Below are positions 19,776 to 24,513 of a stretch of 25,210 bases of DNA, in pieces (the first letter of the stretch is position 1; the number at the start of each line of letters is the position of its first letter). This DNA comes from a virus, in the IMG/VR virus record IMGVR_UViG_3300017775_000008, positions 1 through 25,210 of that record; one strand, written 5' to 3'. The notes under the pieces were generated by a model. That model saw only the letters and a program-made list of their open reading frames with translations. It was not told where the DNA came from and searched no databases. A program made the position numbers and the translations under genes.

Positions 19776-19962
19776 TGATTTTCTCCAAATAGTCTGCGCG
19801 GAATGACCGAATGTTATCCCGCGTTAATACATCATACCAAGCATCCTGCCACGATGCTGTCTCAAACGACCTTTTAACAATCACACCGACTTGACCCACA
19901 AATGGACTCTTTAGCCTGTCATTTTCTGACTGCACAATCTTTACCAAGTCACCGCCTTTCAT
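19762..19962 (-). CDS. KVGD-family SH3-like protein (MKGGD variant)
   Basis: 66 aa, ATG 19962. MKGGDLVKIVQSENDRLKSP, FVGQVGVIVKRSFE, WYDVLTRDNIRSF and LEKINENR. F-V-G-Q-V-G-V-I-V resembles 23669-23866 (LVGQVGFIM). The N-E-N-R tail matches the next ATG-AAA-ACC. Confidence 0.78.
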   Translation of the reverse strand: MKGGDLVKIVQSENDRLKSPFVGQVGVIVKRSFETASWQDAWYDVLTRDNIRSFRADYLEKINENR

Positions 19963-20251
19963 TGATCAACTCCGTTCGCCACTCGCTAAACTTCTGGGTG
20001 CTCATGCCGCCAACAACATTTTCAAGTTGTTCGTCGGAAAGCGCAGGGCTAACAATCTCTAAACTTGCTTCATCTTCTCGGACATCGACGACTTGCCCGG
20101 TGTTGTCCAATACTTGAAACACGATACACTTGTCATCCCAAGTGGTGTTTGCGTATACTCGGGATCCGACAATAACGCCGGTAAAGTGCGTCTGCGTCCA
20201 ATCCGTGTGAAGGTGCCAGTACCATTTAACCAAATCACCGACTTTAAGCAT
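19949..20251 (-). CDS. KVGD-family SH3-like protein with helical C-terminal extension
   Basis: 100 aa, ATG 20251, 8-nt overlap with the gene before. MLKVGDLVKWYWHLHTDWTQ, HFTGVIVGSRVY, CIVFQVLDNTGQVVDV form the barrel. About 35 extra residues follow (SPALSDEQLENVVGGMSTQK) before a modified tail TELINERR. The extension may be a second functional module. Three-residue shift at the start: M-L-K-V instead of M-K-V. Confidence 0.77.
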   Translation of the reverse strand: MLKVGDLVKWYWHLHTDWTQTHFTGVIVGSRVYANTTWDDKCIVFQVLDNTGQVVDVREDEASLEIVSPALSDEQLENVVGGMSTQKFSEWRTELINERR

Positions 20252-20468
20252 TAATCACTTCCCATTCATCTGCGTATACCACTGTCTCGCCCAGGTGCGG
20301 GAATACCGCGATCACGTAGTCGGGGCACGTTCGGGGCTCACCGATTTCTGTGACAAGCCCTGGTTTCCCTCGATGCCCAGGTGGATCTGCTCCAACAACG
20401 CTAATCAGATCGCCCACCCTAACTTCCAGGTCACGGGGGTTGCGGTTCTCTCTCTTAACTCTAATCAT
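20244..20468 (-). CDS. KVGD-family SH3-like protein, possibly leaderless
   Basis: 74 aa from ATG 20468. MIRVKRENRNPRDLEVRVGD places the box unusually late; then GLVTEIG, YVIAVFPHLGETVVY and EWEVINA. The P10 -10 ends six bases before this ATG with no ribosome site between, so the transcript would begin at or next to the start codon. A later GTG (V-G-D-L) behind GGAAG is the alternative start. Confidence 0.68.
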   Translation of the reverse strand: MIRVKRENRNPRDLEVRVGDLISVVGADPPGHRGKPGLVTEIGEPRTCPDYVIAVFPHLGETVVYADEWEVINA

Positions 20469-20474
20469 ATGTAC

Positions 20475-20529
20475 ATTATAGCATGCATACAGCACATGGT
20501 CAAGGGAAAGGTTGTAAAGAGATTGTCAT
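20475..20529 (-). promoter_or_regulatory. Promoter P10 (three-box type)
   Basis: Box 1 ATGACA (20524-20529), box 2 TTTACA (20513-20518), -35 TTGACC (20498-20503), 17-nt spacer, TATAAT (-10 at 20475-20480) preceded by TGC. It lacks the C-tract and the GG before the -10, and its leader is missing, so it is a divergent member. Confidence 0.78.
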
Positions 20530-20692
20530 GCCCACGGGGGTCGCCGTCCTCACCGCGTCACCCACTCGCCAGCCTAACGTCAACTCCCTGGCGGGGCTTT
20601 CATATGATGCATAATGCCTCATATTTGGAGATTCGTGTTAGACATTGAATCTCCGGTTACTTACTATAACCGTAGGCATGACAATCTGTTAG
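20530..20692. other. Gene-free segment with strong hairpins
   Basis: Three inverted repeats in about 105 bases: CGCCAG/CTGGCG (20567-20593), GGAGATTC/GAATCTCC (20627-20654) and GGTTA/TAACC (20655-20671), the last two back to back. No T-run follows, so a simple intrinsic terminator is not supported. It lies between the stop at 20693 and P10. A structured leader, attenuator or small RNA is possible. No tRNA T-loop is present. Confidence 0.45.
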
Positions 20693-21088
20693 TTAATACT
20701 GCATTTCTCTCACGATTCCGATGGAGTCACACATTCCCCATCCACGGGTTTCGTTATCGTCCATATCTTCGCCTGTTCTCAAAAATCTAAAGTGTTCATC
20801 GGCTGCAATCGTGACTTCCTCGCCGTCAGAGTTTTTACTTGGAAGATGCTCATTTTCGCACCAGTCCATAAAATCCTCGATAGCATGGATTTCTTCATAC
20901 GTATTGTACCACTTAATATGATCCCAACTAAAGAGCATCGAGCCCTTTTCACCACAATAATCTTTAACCCTGTCGGTGTGTTCATCAAAACACATCGCAC
21001 GTGCGGCTTGACACTTGGCCATTGTGACCATAAACTGTGGCATGACTTCTGCCCCCACAAACAATACTACTCCTGATCTATATCCCAT
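20693..21088 (-). CDS. Conserved-type hypothetical protein (MGYRSG)
   Basis: 131 aa from ATG 21088 with GGAGG six bases upstream; it starts one base after the preceding stop. MGYRSGVVLFVGAEVMPQFM, an aromatic middle (LFSWDHIKWYNTYEEIHAIE), acidic WCENEHLP, then HFRFLRTGEDMDD and SIGIVREMQY. Phage proteins beginning M-G-Y-R-S with an I-K-W-Y segment are, as I recall, a widespread unnamed group. Second gene of the P11 unit. Confidence 0.7.
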   Translation of the reverse strand: MGYRSGVVLFVGAEVMPQFMVTMAKCQAARAMCFDEHTDRVKDYCGEKGSMLFSWDHIKWYNTYEEIHAIEDFMDWCENEHLPSKNSDGEEVTIAADEHFRFLRTGEDMDDNETRGWGMCDSIGIVREMQY

Positions 21089-21089
21089 T

Positions 21090-21275
21090 TTATGCCTCCG
21101 CTGGATGCAGAAAAACCGCACCCACGATAGTTAGTGTTTCGCGTATCACTGGCGCCGATTCTTTTCGGATCTGTCCGACCAGCATCAGCATCGTAATCAT
21201 AGCTTCAAGATTTTCTTGATTTTGTTCCATTGGCGTCCTGTTGGGGCGCATGTTAATCAGTGGATATTCTTGCAT
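21090..21275 (-). CDS. Small hydrophobic-helix hypothetical protein
   Basis: 61 aa from ATG 21275. MQEYPLINMRPNRTPMEQNQ then a helix LEAMITMLMLVGQIRKESAP and ETLTIVGAVFLHPAEA. An internal ATG at 21230 has AGGA five bases upstream and may be the true start (46 aa). First gene of the P11 unit. No family recognised. Confidence 0.5.
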   Translation of the reverse strand: MQEYPLINMRPNRTPMEQNQENLEAMITMLMLVGQIRKESAPVIRETLTIVGAVFLHPAEA

Positions 21276-21295
21276 GATTCTTTACTTACTCCTAT

Positions 21296-21349
21296 AATAT
21301 ACCACACGGGGGGGTCTGTGTCAAGCGTTGAATGTAAACTAAGTGTCAA
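21296..21349 (-). promoter_or_regulatory. Promoter P11 (three-box type)
   Basis: Box 1 TTGACA (21344-21349), box 2 TTTACA (21333-21338), -35 TTGACA (21319-21324), 17-nt spacer with a seven-C run, TGG-TATATT (-10 at 21296-21301). Box 2 to -35 is one base shorter than in most, as in P1. The preceding gene stops in box 1. Confidence 0.83.
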
Positions 21350-21540
21350 GGGTGTCTGCGTGGGATCCAGGGATCCATTTCCTGCCGCGAAAACCATTTG
21401 TTTGCAAACTCGTCGCCTGCCAGCCTATACATGATCCTTAATCGGAGTCCTGCGCCGGATGGTATGATCTCGTCTCGCGTTTCCACGATTAGCTTTCGCT
21501 CGTTCGAGCTTAGAAGTTTAACTATATCACCTGTTCTCAT
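21346..21540 (-). CDS. KVGD-family SH3-like protein (MRTGDI variant)
   Basis: 64 aa, ATG 21540. MRTGDIVKLLSSNERKLIVE, GLRLRIMYRLAGDEF, WFSRQEMDPWIPRRHP. The final strand is replaced by a Pro/Arg/His tail whose stop is in P11 box 1. Last gene of the P12 unit. Confidence 0.75.
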   Translation of the reverse strand: MRTGDIVKLLSSNERKLIVETRDEIIPSGAGLRLRIMYRLAGDEFANKWFSRQEMDPWIPRRHP

Positions 21541-21730
21541 TAATCACCTCAATCTCGCCTTCGAAAACTCCATAGGCTTTCGGTCTTTCTGGAAAACTCC
21601 AAAACACGCGCCAGATGGTCCCGGTCGTAGCGGCTGCACCTTCACCAATAATGATGCCTAAAACATATTCGGCTGGCTCGTCACCGAGGCTCTGCCGGGT
21701 ACAGTATCTAACCAAGTCACCGACTTGCAC
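21527..21730 (-). CDS. KVGD-family SH3-like protein
   Basis: 67 aa, GTG 21730. MQVGDLVRYCTRQSLGDEPA, EYVLGIIIGEG, IWRVFWSFPERP, FEGEIEVINENR. The N-E-N-R tail pairs with the next start ATG-AGA-ACA. The preceding tail uses S-A-S-R, which fits the GTG-CAA-GTC start. Confidence 0.78.
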   Translation of the reverse strand: MQVGDLVRYCTRQSLGDEPAEYVLGIIIGEGAAATTGTIWRVFWSFPERPKAYGVFEGEIEVINENR

Positions 21731-21884
21731 TTACCAACTCCATAAAATCACCATTCTCGATAATGGGCTTGTGTCTGTTGCTCCACAGCACCCACACATC
21801 AGCGGGTTTAGCCCATCGCTTTATGCAGGGCGCAGTAACAATGCCGAGTGTGCCTCGGAGTCTTACCAAATCACCGACTTTCAT
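21717..21884 (-). CDS. KVGD-family SH3-like protein
   Basis: 55 aa from ATG 21884; a longer in-frame start at 21938 would run through the previous gene. MKVGDLVRLRGTLGIVTAPC, ADVWVLWSNRHKP and DFMELVSASR. V-W-V-L-W is shared with 19231-19425. Compact loops. Confidence 0.78.
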   Translation of the reverse strand: MKVGDLVRLRGTLGIVTAPCIKRWAKPADVWVLWSNRHKPIIENGDFMELVSASR

Positions 21885-22033
21885 TTTACCACCTGCATGC
21901 GGCTGCGATGACACCACGAAAGTCTGCCATCCATCCACCTAACCACGGGCTTGAGGAATCGGTCAAAGCTGACGACGATGCCAAGCATACCAGATTCAGA
22001 ACTAAGGTTTTTCACCAAATCACCGACTTTCAT
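21881..22033 (-). CDS. KVGD-family SH3-like protein (short)
   Basis: 50 aa, ATG 22033, ATGA overlaps on both sides. MKVGDLVKNLSSESGMLGIV, FLKPVVRWMDGRLSW and RMQVVK. The 4-nt joins give a V-V-K end instead of N-E-S-R, showing the alternative junction class. Confidence 0.76.
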   Translation of the reverse strand: MKVGDLVKNLSSESGMLGIVVSFDRFLKPVVRWMDGRLSWCHRSRMQVVK

Positions 22034-22326
22034 TTTACACCTTCAATGTGGCGGCATTTGCGCCGCCATCCGAAACCAGCACACGTGCAAGTATACTGAT
22101 CATTAAACAGTCTCACCTTGTAAACATTTCCCTTGCTACCCTCGACCTTCCACGTTTTTTCTACGGGGTTAGGCGTGACTGGGGAAGGTTTAACGACCAT
22201 GTATTTCGGTAGGTCGTCACGGGTTGTGTCGTCGGGTACTTCTATCCACACGCTACCGCACACGGCATAACGGATGCCGGTGTGTGCTGTAAACAGAACA
22301 GGGTTCCACGGTACTTCAATAGGCAT
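22030..22326 (-). CDS. SWIM-type zinc-finger protein, array passenger
   Basis: 98 aa from ATG 22326 (GAGG five bases upstream), preferred over GTG 22332. The C-terminus has YKVRLFNDQYTCTCAGFGWR then R-K-C-R-H, a CxC-x8-CxH SWIM signature that binds zinc and usually contacts DNA or protein. WKVEGSKGNVYKV precedes it. The N-terminal half (TAHTGIRYAVCGSVWIEVPD) is beta-rich and unrecognised. Single SWIM proteins of this form are, as I recall, common in phages. Confidence 0.8.
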   Translation of the reverse strand: MPIEVPWNPVLFTAHTGIRYAVCGSVWIEVPDDTTRDDLPKYMVVKPSPVTPNPVEKTWKVEGSKGNVYKVRLFNDQYTCTCAGFGWRRKCRHIEGVK

Positions 22327-22333
22327 ATTCACC

Positions 22334-22438
22334 TCACGCCATCGGGCAGGTAAAAAAGTGAATAGCGAAAACGATCAGCGCACCCCAGCAGATTGCATCT
22401 ACTGTAACGACTGCGCCCATAAGTGTTTTTGAGTCCAT
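22334..22438 (-). CDS. Membrane peptide (34 aa)
   Basis: GGGAG lies directly before ATG 22438. M-D-S-K-T-L-M-G-A-V-V-T-V-D-A-I-C-W-G-A continues L-I-V-F-A-I-H-F-F-T and ends C-P-M-A: one membrane span. First gene of the P12 unit. Its end provides the ribosome site of the SWIM gene. Confidence 0.58.
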   Translation of the reverse strand: MDSKTLMGAVVTVDAICWGALIVFAIHFFTCPMA

Positions 22439-22458
22439 AACTCCCTCTCTATATACAT

Positions 22459-22513
22459 AATATACCATACTGCGTACCATATGTCAACTGTTTCCTTGTA
22501 AAGTAAATGTCAA
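22459..22513 (-). promoter_or_regulatory. Promoter P12 (three-box type)
   Basis: Box 1 TTGACA (22508-22513), box 2 TTTACA (22497-22502), -35 TTGACA (22482-22487), 17-nt spacer without C-tract, TGG-TATATT (-10 at 22459-22464). All three boxes are also coding for the end of 22484-22711, whose stop is in the -35. Confidence 0.8.
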
Positions 22514-22711
22514 GTCTGCTGCTCGGACCAGTGTAATCTGGGTAGTGGGAATCGGTAGATCATCACCATCCACAAACACCCATGCACGTGACGCCCAATG
22601 TCCGTTGTGGGGTCCGTAATACCGCATGAAGATACCCACAGACTTTCCCCCATAGCCATAATCGACTTCGACCAGATCACCACGGTGGAAATATTGTTTA
22701 ACGGCGTCCAT
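22484..22711 (-). CDS. KVGD-family SH3-like protein (HRGDLV variant)
   Basis: 75 aa, ATG 22711. MDAVKQYFHRGDLVEVDYGY, KSVGIFMRYYG, AWVFVDGDDLPIPTTQI, TLVRAADLTFTLQGNS. A seven-residue leader precedes the box. The last ten codons are promoter P12 read as protein (D-L-T-F-T-L-Q-G-N-S). It follows the previous stop by 4 nt. Confidence 0.75.
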   Translation of the reverse strand: MDAVKQYFHRGDLVEVDYGYGGKSVGIFMRYYGPHNGHWASRAWVFVDGDDLPIPTTQITLVRAADLTFTLQGNS

Positions 22712-22715
22712 TGTT

Positions 22716-22961
22716 TTATACCTTGCTCACGATATGAACCCACGTACCGATATTGTGCTTGTTCGGCATGACGATAGGTTGACTATGACCATTATAGACG
22801 ATCACAGGGTAGGGACAACATTTTGGATCCCAATCTCTATCCCACGGTTGCGTGCGGATCTCTGCTACAATCCCGATGCGCCACCCATTGTCATCATGGG
22901 CAAGCCCATAGCGTGCGCGGTCGTAATCAAAAAACTTAACAATATCACCTACTTGAAGCAC
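22716..22961 (-). CDS. KVGD-family SH3-like protein (long loops)
   Basis: 81 aa, GTG 22961. MLQVGDIVKFFDYDRARYGL, WRIGIVAEIRTQPWDRDW, YPVIVYNGHSQPIVMP and WVHIVSKV. Two extended loops make it larger than most. Overlap with the gene before is 17 nt because the start is M-L-Q-V rather than M-K-V. Confidence 0.76.
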   Translation of the reverse strand: MLQVGDIVKFFDYDRARYGLAHDDNGWRIGIVAEIRTQPWDRDWDPKCCPYPVIVYNGHSQPIVMPNKHNIGTWVHIVSKV

Positions 22962-23118
22962 TGACTACCTCCCACATGCGCGGGTCACACATTTCGGGTG
23001 TAGTCGAACCAATAACCAACACTTTGATACGATTGAATGACGGGGCTCCGACGATACACACCACCAGTGCGTGCACGGCTGGGGACCGTTTCGGCTTGAT
23101 CAAATCACCGACTTTCAC
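22945..23118 (-). CDS. KVGD-family SH3-like protein
   Basis: 57 aa, GTG 23118. MKVGDLIKPKRSPAVHALVV, CIVGAPSFN, RIKVLVIGSTTPE, MWEVVSASSR. The tail A-S-S-R matches the shifted GTG-CTT-CAA start that follows. Confidence 0.75.
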   Translation of the reverse strand: MKVGDLIKPKRSPAVHALVVCIVGAPSFNRIKVLVIGSTTPEMCDPRMWEVVSASSR

Positions 23119-23296
23119 TGATCACCTCAAGATTCTTATTCATAGCATAGCCATCCGAAGATTGCATAGGTGGCAAGCCGTCAAGATATTTAATCCAACA
23201 ACCGTTGCGCTCCCACGTTTCGGTTCGCACGACAATAGCCATGCGTCCCTTATTCTTACAGTGCTCCGCGATCTTTACCAAGTCACCGACTTTCAC
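23105..23296 (-). CDS. KVGD-family SH3-like protein
   Basis: 63 aa, GTG 23296. MKVGDLVKIAEHCKNKGRMA, IVVRTETWERN, CWIKYLDGLPPMQS, KNLEVISESR. The tail uses Ser before E-S-R because the next start is GTG (A-GTG) rather than ATG (A-ATG). Confidence 0.79.
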   Translation of the reverse strand: MKVGDLVKIAEHCKNKGRMAIVVRTETWERNGCWIKYLDGLPPMQSSDGYAMNKNLEVISESR

Positions 23297-23510
23297 TTAG
23301 CACCTCCGCGTCACCGCGTACAAAATCATACTTATCAAGTCGCCATTCGCCGCAGTCAAACATTACCACCCAACTATTCATTGGTGCGGGTGCCGTGATC
23401 AAACCAATACGATTAGAATTTCCGCTACAGAAAAAACATTCGCATTCAAAATCCAGGTTAGTCTTCTTTACGAGACAATCTTTAACTTTTACTAGATCAC
23501 CGATTTTCAC
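23283..23510 (-). CDS. KVGD-family protein with CxC/CxxC cysteine cluster
   Basis: 75 aa, GTG 23510. MKIGDLVKVKDCLVKKTNLD precedes ECECFFCSGNSNR (Cys-x-Cys-x-x-Cys), then IGLITAPAPMN, WVVMFDCGEW and AEVLSESR. The clustered Cys in the first loop could bind a metal, which no other member seems able to do. Confidence 0.77.
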   Translation of the reverse strand: MKIGDLVKVKDCLVKKTNLDFECECFFCSGNSNRIGLITAPAPMNSWVVMFDCGEWRLDKYDFVRGDAEVLSESR

Positions 23511-23682
23511 TGATAACCTCCAACCACACGACGGGTTCCCAATCTACACGACCATCACCGTCCATCCAATAGATGCCGACACGCTGTTGCGACTGTGACG
23601 GCGCAGGTAGCTTTGCTACCACTCCCACAGGGGGCGGGGCTTCCCCGCCACGCGGCATAGTAACAAGATCACCGACTTTCAT
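23497..23682 (-). CDS. KVGD-family SH3-like protein (WEP subgroup)
   Basis: 61 aa, ATG 23682. MKVGDLVTMPRGGEAPPPVG, VVAKLPAPSQ, RVGIYWMDGDGRVD, WEPVVWLEVISENR. Closest to 16034-16222 and 16897-17082, about 7 kb away in other units. The Pro-rich first loop is specific to this copy. Confidence 0.8.
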   Translation of the reverse strand: MKVGDLVTMPRGGEAPPPVGVVAKLPAPSQSQQRVGIYWMDGDGRVDWEPVVWLEVISENR

Positions 23683-23866
23683 TGATAACCTCTATGTTCG
23701 CTCGATGCATGACCTGTCTCCTGTTTTCCACAAAAACATTAATATAATGTTCCCAAGTCTCGGGAAAAGTAGGTGTTGGCATAATAAATCCAACCTGACC
23801 AACTAGTGAATCCAAGTTGTGCCCTCGCGGAACATCAATAATCCTTACCAAGTCACCGACTTGCAT
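23669..23866 (-). CDS. KVGD-family SH3-like protein
   Basis: 65 aa from ATG 23866; the in-frame start at 23878 lies outside the junction pattern. MQVGDLVRIIDVPRGHNLDS, LVGQVGFIMPTP, HYINVFVENRRQV, ANIEVINESR. Sits in two 14-nt overlaps. Confidence 0.79.
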   Translation of the reverse strand: MQVGDLVRIIDVPRGHNLDSLVGQVGFIMPTPTFPETWEHYINVFVENRRQVMHRANIEVINESR

Positions 23867-24038
23867 TGACCACCTCAATCACTTCAATTCGCTCCCAAAA
23901 TGTTCCCTGCTCGCCCCAGCAAATCTTTACCATGTCCCGGCCGGGGAGTGCGGTGTCACCAAAAGCAACCACGATACCGTGCATGCCAAAGTGCCACGCA
24001 TCTTCGTTAAAACTTCTTACCAAGTCACCAACATTCAT
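23853..24038 (-). CDS. KVGD-family SH3-like protein (MNVGD variant)
   Basis: 61 aa, ATG 24038. MNVGDLVRSFNEDAWHFGMH, GIVVAFGDTALPG, DMVKICWGEQGTFW and IEVIEVVNASR. ATGA coupling upstream. The tail N-A-S-R matches the next ATG-CAA-GTC. Confidence 0.79.
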   Translation of the reverse strand: MNVGDLVRSFNEDAWHFGMHGIVVAFGDTALPGRDMVKICWGEQGTFWERIEVIEVVNASR

Positions 24039-24232
24039 GATACAACTACCAAATCCTCGTCTAGAAAACGCCTCTTGAGGATACGACTGTTGAGCAATTG
24101 CACCTCATAAATAAAATATGGCTCTTGCTCCCAACGATGCGACTCATACCGCTTCAAAACGAGCCCCATTGTGCCGCTTGGCACTCCAATGCATGCCCGT
24201 TTAATTTTCACTAGTCTTCCAATATGGTTCAT
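24035..24232 (-). CDS. KVGD-family SH3-like protein (IGRLV variant)
   Basis: 65 aa, ATG 24232, abutting the preceding stop with no gap. MNHIGRLVKIKRACIGVPSG, TMGLVLKRYESH, YEVQLLNSRILKR and EDLVVVS. The Asp of the box is Arg. P-S-G-T-M-G-L-V is KOW-like. Confidence 0.74.
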   Translation of the reverse strand: MNHIGRLVKIKRACIGVPSGTMGLVLKRYESHRWEQEPYFIYEVQLLNSRILKRRFLDEDLVVVS

Positions 24233-24463
24233 TTATGATGCCCTGCTAATTCTTGTGATCTGCTGGGTCGGAATCGAATAAATCTCCCCATCCCAAAAAA
24301 TCATGGAGCGGAGGCGGTTGACGCTATCAAACTCCATGAAAATACCCACTTCCTCATCAAATCCTGGACCGAAATAAATAGATACCAAATCGCCAGCAGC
24401 AACTCGATACTCGCCTTGCAGAATGCCTTGGGTCGCTTTGTCCACGCATATTAGACGTAGCAC
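24233..24463 (-). CDS. KVGD-family SH3-like protein, first gene of the last unit
   Basis: 76 aa from GTG 24463. MLRLICVDKATQGILQGEYR leads to VAAGDLVSIYFGPGFDEEVG, IFMEFDS, MIFWDGEIYSIPTQQ and ITRISRAS. About 20 residues precede the box, like the first gene of the P10 unit, and again no ribosome site is visible. The start is uncertain. STPxxQ subgroup with 19575-19775. Confidence 0.68.
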   Translation of the reverse strand: MLRLICVDKATQGILQGEYRVAAGDLVSIYFGPGFDEEVGIFMEFDSVNRLRSMIFWDGEIYSIPTQQITRISRAS

Positions 24464-24468
24464 GACAG

Positions 24469-24498
24469 TATTTATTCAAAGAATTGTTCACTTTACAA
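24469..24498 (-). promoter_or_regulatory. Possible divergent promoter of the last array unit
   Basis: TTGTAA (24493-24498), 18 nt, TAAATA (24469-24474), ending five bases before GTG 24463. No upstream TTGACA pair in the minus orientation. Two TTTACA boxes 11 bases apart do occur here, but on the plus strand (24492 and 24503). Weak compared with P1-P12. Confidence 0.4.
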
Positions 24499-24513
24499 TT
24501 TCTTTACATTTCG

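Larger units (their letters stand above)
15254..24463 (-). repeat. Tandem array of KVGD-family gene cassettes with a shared junction
   Basis: Thirty-four paralogous frames in about 9.2 kb, interrupted by P7-P12 and a few passengers. The recurring minus-strand junction is GAGGTNATC, then ATGAAAGTCGGTGA, then YTKGT. It supplies ribosome site and start of one gene and tail and stop of the one before. Exact 27-base copies of this junction occur at about 15414 and 23664. In 18 of the joins the overlap is exactly 14 nt. Confidence 0.85.

Noticed and set aside
20627-20671. tRNA-like gene in the hairpin segment
   Set aside because: No T-loop consensus, no anticodon-arm geometry and no acceptor-stem pairing around it.
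15417-24040. Regularly spaced 25-30-base repeats about 180 bases apart, resembling a CRISPR array
   Set aside because: Repeats are imperfect, intervals vary (roughly 150-260 bases) and are coding; each repeat is a gene junction. No cas genes are present.
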